Part shown: positions 53,442 to 63,939 of the stretch, one piece after another
Position numbering within the stretch: the stretch's first letter is position 1
Layout: each line of letters begins with the position of its first letter
Assembly (NCBI GenBank): GCA_934045075.1
Contig: OW203730.1
Coordinates: 7,266,785 to 7,330,784, forward strand
Source of the DNA: Yponomeuta sedellus
Lineage: Eukaryota > Arthropoda > Insecta > Lepidoptera > Yponomeutidae
Direction of reading: 5' to 3'
Length of the DNA stretch: 64,000 bases
Position numbers and translations under genes: made by a program
Notes under the pieces: generated by a model
Databases searched by the model: none
What the model saw: the letters and a program-made list of their open reading frames with translations, nothing else
What the model was told of the DNA's origin: nothing

Positions 53442-54738
53442 TATACTATTTTTATTTTAATTCACTAACCCGTGCTAAGGAACAAATTTAAAAACCTATT
53501 TAGAGGCTAAAAATTTCACCCATGCCGGGATTCGAACCCGCAACCTCTGGCTATCCGTGCCAGCGCTCTACCTAAACCTAAACTAAACCTAACTGCAAAG
53601 TAGGTAGTCGGGGCTGTAAGTAATGCAATTTGCTTTAGTCAGATGTCGCTGCCTGTACGTAATACAGAGAATAGTGTAAAGAGGTTCGAAATTTCACTGA
53701 TGCCGTGAGTCGCCCATTGGCTCAATTGGTAGAGCGCTGGCACGGATAGCCAGAGGTTGCGGGTTCGAATCCCGGCATGGGTGAAATTTTTAGCCTCTAA
53801 ATAGGTTTTTAAATTTGTTCCTTAGCACGGGTTAGTGCATTAAAATAAAAATAGTATAATCATGTGGGTACAGTGATATCGTTCCGATGTTAAACCTAAC
53901 TGCAAAGTAGGTAGTCGGGGCTGTCAGTAATGCAATTTGCTTAAGTCAGATGTCGCTGCCTGTACGTAATGCAGAGAATAGTGTAAAGAGGTTCGAAATT
54001 TCACTGATGCCGTGAGTCGCCCATTGGCTCAATTGGTAGAGCGCTGGCACGGATAGCCAGAGGTTGCGGGTTCGAATCCCGGCATGGGTGAAATTTTTAG
54101 CCTCTAAATAGGTTTTTAAATTTGTTCCTTAGCACGGGTTAGTGCATTAAAATAAAAATAGTATAATCATGTGGGTACAGTGATATCGTTCCGATGTTAA
54201 ACCTAACTGCAAAGTAGGTAGTCGGGGCTGTCAGTAATGCAATTTGCTTAAGTCAGATGTCGCTGCCTGTACGTAATACAGAGAATAGTGTAAAGACGTT
54301 CGAAATTTCACTGATGCCGTGAGTCGCCCATTGGCTCAATTGGTAGAGCGCTGGCACGGATAGCCAGAGGTTGCGGGTTCGAATCCCGGCATGGGTGAAA
54401 TTTTTAGCCTCTAAATAGACTTTTAAATTTGTTGCTTAGCACGGGTTAGTGCATTAAAATAAAAATAGTATAATCATGTGGGTACAGTGATATCGTTCCG
54501 ATGTTAAACCTAACTGCAAAGTAGGTAGTCGGGGCTGTAAGTAATGCAATTTGCTTAAGTCAGATGTCGCTGCCTGTACGTAATACAGAGAATAATGTAA
54601 AGAGGTTCGAAATTTCACTGATGCCGTGAGTCGCCCATTGGCTCAATTGGTAGAGCGCTGCCACGGATAGCCAGAGGTTGCGGGTTCGAATCCCGGCATG
54701 GGTGAAATTTTTAGCCTCTAAATAGGTTTTTAAATTAT
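53442..54738 (+). repeat. tandem array of the 307-bp family A repeat
   Basis: Identical phase points ('cccattggctcaattgg') occur at 53713, 54020, 54327 and 54634, an exact 307-bp period. Units are nearly identical. Each holds a tRNA-like cloverleaf: D arm gctc/gagc, anticodon arm ctggc/gccag with loop acggata, T arm cggg-ttcgaat-cccg, acceptor cccat/atggg. The first 130 bp (53442-53573) is an inverted partial unit. Loop position 33 is C rather than T, so it is not a working tRNA. It is a tRNA-derived unit that has become satellite-like. Confidence 0.93.
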
Positions 54739-54739
54739 A

Positions 54740-55120
54740 AATTTGTTTATACAAGTTAATGTATAATTCAAGTTAAAATATAATTCAAGTTAAAATAAAT
54801 GTTAAATTAAAGATTGAACTAATAAGTCAATTTAAAACTTATTAATATAAACAAATAAATACTAATAATTTTATATAAAATATAAGTTTAAAGGCTCTTT
54901 TGTTTTATAATCTTGTATACATTTTCCTGATTTAACGAGTTTGTAATTGTCTATGCTTTGGGTGACATTCTAGATCTATAATATTAAGCCTATTCTGCGA
55001 GCTCTTAATTGTTTGTTACCTGTCTTAAACACCAATAAAGTAATATAAAATAACTTGCCTTTTCTCTCCCTTTCTTTCCCAATTATTAAATATTCTCTTT
55101 CTCTCGGCGTACTAATACCA
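54740..55120. other. no gene seen
   Basis: AT-rich, with short 'aagttaaaata' repeats near 54770. Confidence 0.4.
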
Positions 55121-55124
55121 AATG

Positions 55125-55325
55125 TGGCGAGCACTTGTCAACTCTGCGCGCGCACTACAAACTCCAACATTCCTGCATCGCGCAATCAAAGTGATCCAAT
55201 GACATACCATAAATATAACGTCCGACTAACAACAGTTAGAACGGCCGTCTCCAGGCATACGATCTACCTGGTGGAAAATTTCCCTCTATAGTGGAAGAGC
55301 ACGATCACCCGCTCTTCCCTATACC
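55125..55325 (+). repeat. ~200-bp dispersed repeat, copy 1
   Basis: 'gtggcgagcac', 'tctgcgcgcgcacta', 'cctgcatcgcgcaatca', 'aatgacataccat', 'caggcatacgatct' and 'gaagagcacgatcacccgct' are all shared in the same order with 56660-57115. The class is unknown. Confidence 0.75.
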
Positions 55326-55329
55326 AAGT

Positions 55330-56655
55330 GAATACTTGTAGTTTCATCCTCTGTTTTAACGAATAAATGAAGGAAACATCTTTTGGAATAGACTCTATTG
55401 GAAAGCAAGAAAAAAGCATTAAATTCCAGAGATTAATGATCAATCAAAAGATATGTTTACGTCGTTGGCAATGCATTAAATGTTAACAACGAGTTAAATG
55501 AAGGTAATCAAATATTTTAGTTGGATGAAATGCTTGTAATAATATTAAATATTGAGTAACAAACTCTGAGGGAAATTTTCTTTTCAAATAATTTTCTATA
55601 AATCGCAGAAAGTTTCACTTTACTCGACTTTTTCAAACACTATCCCTTAAGAAGATTGCTCTGCAGTGCAGAGGCCTTCTCTCAGTGAAAGTGAGAGAGA
55701 GAGAGTTTAGGCAATTTTAAGCCCCGATGTATGTGAGCACTTTATTTTGTAATTACTTAACCAGGAGAATTATATTCTTAACGATCTCACAAAAGAACGT
55801 GTTGTTTAATTTCAAGGCCATCACTCAGTTAGAAGTGATATGAAAAGTTTACAACTTCCGACAAAACTTTTTTTAATGGAATAAATTTTTTACGTAAAAA
55901 AACACAAATCTACAAAAGAAAATCAAAATGTTGTACTAACTTGTATTGTTTCAAAGTACTTACTGAGATTTCTTTAGACGTAAAGATGTCGTTCGAAATG
56001 AAATAGCACCTTGACTCAAGTATGATCTCAAATGATTTAGCGCTTTATTTGTATTGATTTTGGCCTCATGATCACACACAACCCACGCTATTATTCCCAG
56101 TCATAATAGTCTCCAGAACCCGGTCAGAAAGAAGAACTATCATCATCAGCATCAATAAAGTCTTAGAATATAAAGATGCTAGAAGAGTTAAAATTGACAC
56201 CGTGAAGAGCATAAAAAAATTAAAGTGAAACTTACTTATAATTAATTACGTAATGGCCACATCACGTTTACTTAAGCTTATGTCATGTTATGTGACATAA
56301 AATATAAATAATTTTATTAACTTACAGCTTTTTATGTCTCGTAAGTACTGCAATAAGTAAAATAATGACCATGAATTTTACTGGCAGATTGCTAAGGTTT
56401 ACGCAGTCTTAAAAAACACTTAAAAGCAATTACACTTCAGTGGTCCGTAGTGGTATCGACTTTACAACGTGTCCAATTTGTAAGTAAAAGCGATCGTCTT
56501 ACCATTAAGAACCGTTTTACACTTTAAGAACTAATCTTAAAAATCATACTTGTAGAATAAAATGAAACAAAAGTGGAATACATGGTGCAACATGAGCAAA
56601 ATCAATTCCCCAACCCCTGAAGAGTGGGGAAAGAAAAAAGAGAGAGAGATAGAAT
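55330..56655. other. no gene seen; family I remnant
   Basis: 55660-55735 has 'ctgcagtgcagaggccttctctcag' and (ga)n, a family I remnant. The 94-aa plus frame starting at 56562 runs into the MITE at 56674. Confidence 0.35.
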
Positions 56656-56659
56656 ACGG

Positions 56660-57115
56660 TCATTGTGGCGAGCACATATCGCTCATTTGGCAGAATATTG
56701 ACGCAAATGTCCTTTTTCCAATTTTACAGGAGAGACCGTTGTTTCATTCAGAAGTGTTAGAACTTTGTCAAAATGCCACAACGACAGTGGCGCTGTCACG
56801 CGATAAAAAACAAAACTACATTACTGTCATTTTTTCCCAAGTGTAAACAGTTATTTCGGGTGTTTTGGCATACTTAACTCAAATTGGCAAAAAAGTACAT
56901 TTGCGTCATTATTCTGCCAAATGAGCGATATGTCACCTCTGCGCGCGCACTACTAACTCCAACATTTCTGCATCGCGCAATCAGTGTTTCAATGACATAC
57001 CATATATATAACGTTCGACTAACAACAGTTCGACCGGCCGTCCCCAGGCATACGATCTGCCTGGCGGGAAATTTCCCTTTATAATGGAAGAGCACGATCA
57101 CCCGCTCTTCCCTAT
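56660..57115 (+). repeat. ~200-bp dispersed repeat, copy 2, split by a MITE
   Basis: 'tgtggcgagcac' at 56664-56675 is separated from its continuation 'gtcacctctgcgcgcgcacta' (56930 on) by the foldback element below. Otherwise colinear with 55125-55325. Confidence 0.75.
56674..56931. mobile_element. MITE inserted in the repeat copy, TA-flanked
   Basis: Ends tatcgctcatttggcagaat (left) and attctgccaaatgagcgata (right) are perfect inverses. The complementarity continues ('gacgcaaatgt...ttttccaattt') to ~55 bp. TA at both edges fits a Tc1/mariner-type target duplication. The copy at 55125 shows the uninterrupted site. Confidence 0.8.
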
Positions 57116-57119
57116 AGTC

Positions 57120-57240
57120 ATAATCATCACTCGTGCCCACCGCGAATCGGTGTCAAACGTTGATGTGTGTGAATGACGTTGACACCCATTCTTGTGGTGT
57201 TTTCCTTTAAAGTTAGCGAGTGTAATTGCACCTACAAATC
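57120..57240 (-). repeat. family I remnant
   Basis: 'gtgcccaccgcgaatcggtg' and 'gttttcctttaaagttagcgagtg'. Confidence 0.5.
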
Positions 57241-57244
57241 AGCA

Positions 57245-58005
57245 ATGAACGTAAGATTCAAAACAATGTAATCTGACGTAGTCATGCCGAAATCCAAACT
57301 TAGAATTTCACGCAAAGGAAACCGTTGATCTATTTACTGCATTAACATCACTCGTTGACCAGGAAATATTGGACGCATGGGGGAATGACTGGTTTATTAA
57401 ACTAAGGCAGCTCTTAACTAGTGCGTCATAAGAGCGTGTTTTCAACAAAAGCGGTAGCCGGCCGTTACGCCTACTGTACAATATGGTCTCCTAGTATCTC
57501 CTAGTCCTAGTAGATCAGCGCAATGTCACCCGCGCATCCGGGCACGCGACAGCGCGCACGCGCTGGACTACACATTCGCCAAAAATCAGTGCGTTTTTAG
57601 CCCGATAGTACTTAAAGGCCTGTTTTATTCATTCATTCGTCCATTCGTTCGTTCGTCCCTTAATCGCCGTCTGTACTCTTAGGTTATGCTCTCTATCTAA
57701 TATAAACACACGCACAGAAATATTGCTGGCAGAAATTATTAATAAAAAAGCGCTGCAAAAAATGCAAAAAGTACACGATTTTCTTTAAGAAAATCATCAC
57801 CAGAGTTAACGAATGGCATCGGTTAGTGTTTTTTTCCGTACCTTTTTCTTGTGATTTTCTTATCGTTCAGATTGGTTTAATTGGATACAGGTGCGATGTA
57901 TCTAAGTTAGAAATAAAGGTACCTATTTTTAAGTATTTTTTTATGTGGAATAGAAAATAAAATGTTTAAAAACAAAGTGCTTTTAAATTAAACCCAAAGG
58001 CGAAA
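57245..58005. other. no gene seen
   Basis: A short GC-rich stretch at 57530-57590 and (cattcgtt)n at 57625-57655; otherwise unrecognised. Confidence 0.35.
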
Positions 58006-58024
58006 TAATTGTTTGAATGTCTAA

Positions 58025-58215
58025 ATCAAACCGGGGGTTGGGCAGCAGCGCCCCCTGCAGTACTATTCCACCAAACTGCGATCCCCAACCCGCATGCCCA
58101 GCGTGGGGATTATGGGCATTACCCTCCAAGGATGGCACAACCTTGCGCTATGGCGCTCATTAGGGGAGGGCTATGTCCAGCAGTGAACTAATATAGCCTG
58201 AAGAAGAAGAAGATA
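58025..58215 (+). pseudogene. family C LINE 3' region
   Basis: 'aaactgcgatccccaacccgcatgcccagcg' to 'tagcctgaagaagaagaag'. This is the inverse of 4985-5110. The 60-aa frame over it is not a gene. Confidence 0.7.
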
Positions 58216-58511
58216 CTATATATACGCAGAAATTGCTTTTGCCAAAGACATTCCAAAACAAAGACACAGCGATTTTAAATATATTTACAGAATATAATTC
58301 TTCTACTCTTATTCGATGACATAACTAATAAAATGTAAGATCTTATATACCTAGAAATTGACCACGTGTGCTTCAGATATTTTTTTCCTCAAATTTTTGC
58401 ATGAAGGATACTCTTGTGTCATTGCCAACCCAATAATAATAAAATATATTTTTACCCACGATAAAAAGTATCCAAAACTCGCGTACGTATATTCGAAGAC
58501 AAATCAATGTG

Positions 58512-58575
58512 ATTAGGTAAAACGATCGTGGCAAGTGGCAAACCTTGGTCTCTGCCTGACCCATCAAGATACAGG
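58512..58575 (+). pseudogene. LINE 3' tail of the 13640 family
   Basis: 'cgatcgtggcaagtggcaaacc' then 'acaggcgtgagtttatg', the inverse of 13640-13715. Confidence 0.55.
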
Positions 58576-58950
58576 CGTGAGTTTATGCAATGTATCTCTT
58601 TCGAATCCTGTCCTAAACGCACCATATTGGAGCGAGTGCGCTATCTCTATCACGGGCCACACGATGCGCATCCTACTCGCGACCTTGTCGACATGTCGGC
58701 CGACATGCGTCCGCGCAGTTTCACTTCCTCTCCGGGTCGAGGTGCCGAGAAAAAACGCGGCGGTCAAGCGCGTGCCGCGCCCCGAACGCTTTTCCATATT
58801 CCCGTTATCAAAAATGCCCCGGGAGGGTATAATTTTTAACCTTTATTCAACCACCAAGGAATTTAATAACTTTCTGTAGGTTCTAAAAATAGTTGTTACC
58901 GTTGTAAAGATGTTCCATGTTCATTTTAAGATAAACACGTATTATAAAAC
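58576..58950. other. GC-richer patch, no recognised gene
   Basis: 58600-58800 is clearly richer in GC and CpG than its surroundings, with overlapping frames on both strands (77-114 aa) and no domain. It could be an old TE piece or a promoter-type island. Confidence 0.25.
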
Positions 58951-58954
58951 AAGT

Positions 58955-59015
58955 TATGATTTTTTTTCCATTGGTTGGGGTTGGCACCCCGAAGCGTCCT
59001 AAGCAAGGTGTATCA
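58955..59015 (-). repeat. family E end fragment
   Basis: 'acaagttatgattttttttcc' and 'ggcaccccgaagcgtcctaag' correspond to one inverted end of E. Confidence 0.5.
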
Positions 59016-59344
59016 TTCCATAAAAAGGGTTCTAAGGCAATTTGTTGTACCTAATTTACGAAATTAATTGTAATGCCCATCTCTTCGCTTTATAGTGATC
59101 AAAATCACGCCATCATTACATTCAATACTTATGCCAGATAATTACAATTAGTAAACGTGAACAGTGAACACGTTTTAGTTATAAGAATTAGAACTAAACT
59201 TATTACAACTTTAATGCGCACCGTAAACTGAAAGCATATACTAGTATGCGTTAAGTTATTAGATAAATGCACACGTAATATTATAACGGGAATTCTTTTT
59301 TGTAGAACAATGAAGCAAATTTTATAAAATAACATAAACCTTTT

Positions 59345-59600
59345 TTTTTAATTAGCCGGTTCAGTGTCACACTGCTGGGCTTCACTGCTTCTTTTGCTCT
59401 CCACTTCCGTCTCTCCAGCCACCACGGCAGAAAGTTCATGAGGTCGTCCCGGCATCTTCGCCTTGGTCGGCCACATTTACGGTATCCGTCGCGACGTAGA
59501 CTGGGTCTCAGTCAGTAGCAACTTTTGCCCTTTTGTCTGGGCCCATACGACTTACGTGGCCTGCCCAATAGGCGTGAAGACTGTATCAAATAATGAAAGA
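59345..59600 (-). pseudogene. LINE ORF2 C-terminal fragment, frameshifted
   Basis: The minus strand reads 'YWAGHVSRMGPDKRAKV', then in another frame 'CGRPRRRCRDDLMNF', and words like 'WLERRKWRAKEAV'. It is a third type of LINE terminus with at least one frameshift and internal stops. Confidence 0.7.
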
Positions 59601-59604
59601 TTTA

Positions 59605-60040
59605 ACGATATTAGCGATTTTATTACATCCAATATGACTATTATAAGGATTTAAAACACTAATTTAGTTTTATAAAAATAAAAGAGGTGACTCCTAAGAT
59701 ACGGGTACCCTAGTTTAGGAGTCAGGATGCTACGAAGTATTATAAGAAAGCTGTGTACACATATTGAAATTTACATTGTGTTTTGTCAATAAATTACTTA
59801 CTTACCAATATTTTCAATAAAATAAGAGATTATAATACTACTTTCAGCCATTATGACTGAAACACCCGTCACACCGCGTGACGTCACGCCTAGTAAACTT
59901 CACTCGTGCTTTGTTGTGATTACGATTTTTTTTACGAGACCGTGACGTCATATTGGATGCCATGATACTGCGAGCCGTTTTCCCACAGACTTAAAATAGT
60001 TTAAGGAAAATGGCGTAACGTTAAACTTTACATAGTTATA
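59605..60040. other. no gene seen
   Basis: The words 'cgcgtgacgtcacgc' and 'cgtgacgtcatattgg' (59875-59960) form a loose inverted pair; nothing else was recognised. Confidence 0.35.
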
Positions 60041-60046
60041 TATTAT

Positions 60047-60122
60047 ACGGGTCTAATACCGATTATTCATTAGGTAAAACGTAATTAAGTTTTACCTAAT
60101 AAATAATCGCGATTAGACCCGT
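60047..60122. mobile_element. family F MITE, compact palindrome
   Basis: Arms acgggtctaat..cgattatt and aataatcg..attagacccgt pair over ~34 bp with about three mismatches around a short centre ('gtaattaag'). It is the most complete copy; others are at 6466-6520, 22360-22478 and 51013-51050. Confidence 0.8.
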
Positions 60123-60211
60123 TAAACTTTCGTTTATTACTGAAATATAGGTTTTTTTTGGAAATAAATCTAAATAAATATGGAAATACGGCGGTTCCAT
60201 TACGGTGGAAA

Positions 60212-60475
60212 TGAGACGGCCTCGGTGGCGCGGCGGTTTGGTACGCTGACTGTGAAACCGTAGGTCTTGGGTTCGATCCCCGGGTCAAACTAGGAAACGA
60301 ACTTTTCTAGTTTGTCTCGGGTCTTGGATGTAATATATGTATTTATTATATTAAATCTATCGTCGAGTCAGCACCTATAAAACAAGTCATTTAGTTGTAC
60401 TTAGTATAGGGCTAACAAGATCTGTGTAATATTTCCATGAATACTTATTTATTTATTAAAAATAAATTAAAAATC
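60212..60475 (+). mobile_element. SINE, family G (best copy)
   Basis: The tRNA head is 'gcctcggtggcgcggcggtttgg' (box A region) and 'gggttcgatccccgg' (box B). The body is 'actaggaaacgaacttttctagtttg' and the tail 'cttagtatagggctaacaagatctgtg' with 'tatttatttatt'. The 67-aa minus frame is a shadow. Confidence 0.8.
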
Positions 60476-60494
60476 TTTCATCATGCCTATTCCA

Positions 60495-60665
60495 TTTTAA
60501 GTTCGCGGTCGAAGCTCCAACATCTTTGACATTGGTTTTGAAGCGCAGCGCCGTGTTCCAGATTCGGTGACACGTTCTTACACCTAGGATCCTGCGCTCC
60601 ATCGCTGGTTGACATACCTTGAGTCTGGACTTCTGAAGTTCGCTCAGACCACATCAGGTCTGAGC
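60495..60665 (-). pseudogene. LINE ORF2 fragment (RT-distal region)
   Basis: The minus strand reads 'CQPAMERRILGVRT' and 'RIWNTALRFKTNVKDV', the conserved segment that precedes the 'LKWRWAGH' C-terminus in these LINEs. It is isolated and truncated at both ends. Confidence 0.6.
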
Positions 60666-60724
60666 ACCATCGGTTACTATAGGCAGGATGATGACTAGTT
60701 TTAGCTTTATGGAAAGTGATAGCT

Positions 60725-60985
60725 TGATATCAACCCGTTATAAGTCCCTACTGTTGAGGCACAAGTCTCTTACTGCATCACAAGTAGATTAGGCAATACT
60801 CCACCACGGGGTTCAAGTCCTCTTTCGTGGATGATTGTAAAACCGTGGCGAGCCTAACTGTTAGAAGATATAAAGCCGCCCATAACTCCTCTGACATGGC
60901 TTATAGACTGCCATAAAGTGCCTTGTGAAGCAAGGAAGCGCTCGGAAAAAATGCCACTAGCAGTAGTCTATCGTAAGAACATTAT
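60725..60985 (+). repeat. family B copy, diverged
   Basis: 'tatcaacccgttataagtccctactg' to 'gctcggaaaaaatgccactagc'. Confidence 0.65.
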
Positions 60986-61144
60986 TCATTTACTTGATTT
61001 TTTGTCGGAATCAGACCAGGTTTTGCTATGATTCGCAGAGCTTAATCCTGGTGAGTGGATATGGAGCTCGTTTCACCGGTTGCTGGTCTCTGACTCAAGT
61101 ACGTGAATCCGGAATCAAATGAATAATGTGGTTAAGAAACTTTT

Positions 61145-61305
61145 ATATTATTTTTAATGCACTAACCCGTGCTGAGGACAATTTTTAAAAACCTATATAG
61201 AGGTTAAAAATTCCACCCATGCCGGGATTCAAACCCGCGACCTCTGGCTATCCGTGCCTGCATGGGTGGAAGTTATAGCCTCTAAATAGGTTTTTAAAAA
61301 AGAAA
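61145..61305. repeat. family A foldback remnant
   Basis: A minus part ('tttttaatgcactaacccgtgctgagg...ctatccgtgcc') is joined to a plus part ('catgggtggaagttatagcctctaaatagg') with the core deleted. Confidence 0.65.
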
Positions 61306-61449
61306 GTTTTAGTTCAAAAAAAATGTAATACTAATTAAAAACCAACCAATACACAAGCAAGTATAAAACACATCAATACCAACTTATATCAATTAAGTAC
61401 TGGTTTAAGGATAAAGCGAAAACAAAAAAAAACGGATCCTTGATCTCTT

Positions 61450-61755
61450 TGGCCTTGATGTTATGTATGTGTGTATGATATTATAAACGCGAAAGTTTAT
61501 AAGTATGGATGGATGGATGTTAGTTACTCTTTCACGTAAAAACTACTGAATGGATTTTAATGAAACTTTACAATAATGTAGCTTATACATCAGAATAACA
61601 CAATAGGCTACAATTTATAAAGATATTGTGTGATATTTTTCAAATGCAAAAAATTAATATGTGATAATTTTAATGTCATACTCATTATGCCACGCTAATA
61701 TAAGCTCTTCGAAATTCTAATCATGCGCAGACGAAGTCGCGGGTGCTATCTTGTA
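61450..61755 (+). repeat. dispersed TE tail ('gcagacgaagtcgcggg' type)
   Basis: 'aacgcgaaagtttataagtatgg', 'actctttcacgtaaaaactactgaatgg', 'aataggctacaattta' and 'gcgcagacgaagtcgcgggtg' form a set I recall from many lepidopteran genomes. It is probably non-autonomous; class uncertain. Confidence 0.5.
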
Positions 61756-61759
61756 AATA

Positions 61760-62415
61760 AAATAAATTTTATACCAAGTTTTAGTAAATTAACAATTCAC
61801 TGTTTCACATTATAAATCATGGCTTCTTTCCAGAGAGCTCGCTGGACAGCTATCAACTTCAAGCTCAAAGTGACACTTTTCGTTAAGTCATCAAACTACA
61901 TGACAGTCTTATGGCTGAAAAGTCACTTCGATGCATAGTATAAGCTAACACGGTATTTTCTTGCGAGAATTATGTTCTCAGTGGAGTTTTAAAGGATAAA
62001 TTCTTTTACGGTTAGGAACAAAATATCTGATAATAGTTACTAGTTAATAGTTACTACTATTATGTTATTTTCTTGTTAGGGATGCGCTTCTGATTTTTGA
62101 GATAGTCAAATTGGACTCACGCACTAAATTCAACTCCATTCGGAGGCCTATTAGCCTAGAATAATGATATTCTTAACAAGCCAAGTGTCAGTTGAATTAC
62201 ATTATACAAAATGATCTAGATTTTGAAATGGACACCTAGTTTGAATTGTAACGTTCACTAAGTCGCAGTTTCTGCGCTACTTTGAATATAACCTTTTCTT
62301 TTAATTTTCATTTCTAGTTTCCTGGCTTTCCGATCTCTGCATAACTCTCTGGTTCTGGTTCATGTGTGTGTTTTATTGATTTCATAGAGATGATGACGAT
62401 TTTATTTCACGATCA
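61760..62415. other. no gene seen
   Basis: AT-rich, with no frame or repeat recognised. Confidence 0.4.
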
Positions 62416-62419
62416 ATTT

Positions 62420-62660
62420 AAGGCGCTTCATTATGCTAACTAGCGCCAGCAATGGAAAAAAAATCGTAACTTGTTTTACAATAAGTTTTTATTTAAAAGT
62501 GAACATGAGAAATTTTAACAACTATGACAACAATTTTTAGTACCTACAGTCTAAGACCTAGGATCCTACCTAGAACTTTAATCGATTTCCGCTAACAACG
62601 GCCGTTTTTGGCGGAAATTAATTAAAGTCGTTGGTTAACCCCGAAGCATTTTAATTCAAT
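62420..62660. mobile_element. family E foldback element, short copy
   Basis: The left end 'aaggcgcttcattatgctaactagcgcc', the core palindrome 'ttaatcgatttccgc...gcggaaattaattaa' and the right end 'aaccccgaagcattttaat...gcgcc'. Without the nested insertions of 49214-49880 it is ~240 bp. Confidence 0.6.
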
Positions 62661-63064
62661 GCGCCTATACTAAGTAGTTACTATCCCTTTTAGTGTGACC
62701 AAGGTCGCGTTTTACAAAACTACATAGTTTTTTATTAGGATTCGCAGTTTTTAAACTAAAATGTAAGTAAGTAGCAATAAAGTTAATCAGGCGTCAATTC
62801 AATAATTTATAGTTTATTACGACAATTCGATGGACATTGCATAGCCAATTACTGCAATTAGCCTTCTTGTTAATCTGTGGGTTAATCAGCTATGAAATGT
62901 ACATTGAATCGTCGTAGTAAATCATGAGATTGTATGTGTATATGTTACAGTCAAAACGCTTAAACGGTTAAAACTAGTTTTGACTACTGCAGAAAAATTA
63001 AGTAAAATTCTAATATGTATGGAACAATGTCGAGTTCGTATTTTGGTCTTCCATAGTTAGTTAG

Positions 63065-63318
63065 TTAGACTTGAGATTTCCGCACTTAGCCTCATAGTTG
63101 GGCCATTGTACGTAGCAAGCGCTGAGGTACGCTAACACCTCAGACACTAGGGTTTCCTTACGATGTTTTTCTTCACAGTCAGCGAGTAGTATTGCTACTA
63201 TAATTTCACAAATGTACATAACTTCAAAAACAAAGTCATTGGTACATGCCGGGGTTCAAACCCACGACCTCCCGATTGAGAAGCCGGCGTTCTACACCGC
63301 TCCGCTACCACCGCTCTA
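63065..63318 (-). mobile_element. SINE-like element, family I (second subfamily)
   Basis: Near-identical to 28755-28997. It ends at the reversed tRNA-like head 'ctacaccgctccgctaccaccgc'. The 67-74-aa frames overlapping it are by-products. Confidence 0.75.
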
Positions 63319-63392
63319 TATTTCGGTCTTCCATGTTCAACCTAACATGCTCCTTCGCGTTCCGCTACGCTACGCGCTTCGTCGCACCTATA

Positions 63393-63939
63393 CAGGGCGT
63401 CCCAAAGTTATGGGCCATGAAGGGAAAGTACCTTAAATGTCGTAGATAGGGTATTTCGCTGAAAGAGAACTTATGTTATTTTTAAAAGTTAGTAATTCTG
63501 CATTCAAAGATTTTCAAAAAATTTCTCATTAATAGATTGGCGATTTGCGTAAGACAAGAGGGATCACATTTTGAGCATTTAATTAATTAATTAATTTACA
63601 ATAAAATACCCACTTCATTGACTACGGCAGTTTCATGTATGTTTTTAATTTGTTTAAAATGATTAATTTCACGCTGTTCCTTTCTTTTAAAATATTATGT
63701 TACTTAAGAAGAGTTATTAGTTTTTGGCCATATTTTCGATTGGCATCATAAGAGTAGGAGTGTTTTTTTAAAAATTTAATTCGGTTCGATTCCCAGACAA
63801 GGCAAGTAATTTTTAGAAAATCTTTGAATGCAAAATTACTATCTTTTAAAAATAACATAAAGTCCTATTTCAGCAAAATACCCTATCTACGATATTTAAG
63901 GTACTTTCCCTTCATGGCCCATAACTTTGGGACGCCCTG
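63393..63939. mobile_element. 547-bp MITE with ~130-bp inverted ends, TA/TATA-flanked
   Basis: cagggcgtcccaaagttatg (63393 on) is matched exactly by cataactttgggacgccctg ending at 63939. The inverted similarity continues for ~130 bp each side ('gtaccttaaatgtcgtagatagggtattt'). Both edges are TATA (63389-63392, 63940-63943). The TA duplication and absence of a transposase fit a Tc1/mariner-type non-autonomous element. Confidence 0.85.

Noticed and set aside
53713..54700. Functional tRNA genes
   Set aside because: The cloverleaf-like cores lie in 307-bp repeats, have C at loop position 33 and no separate terminator, and recur as dispersed repeats; tRNA-derived, not tRNA genes.
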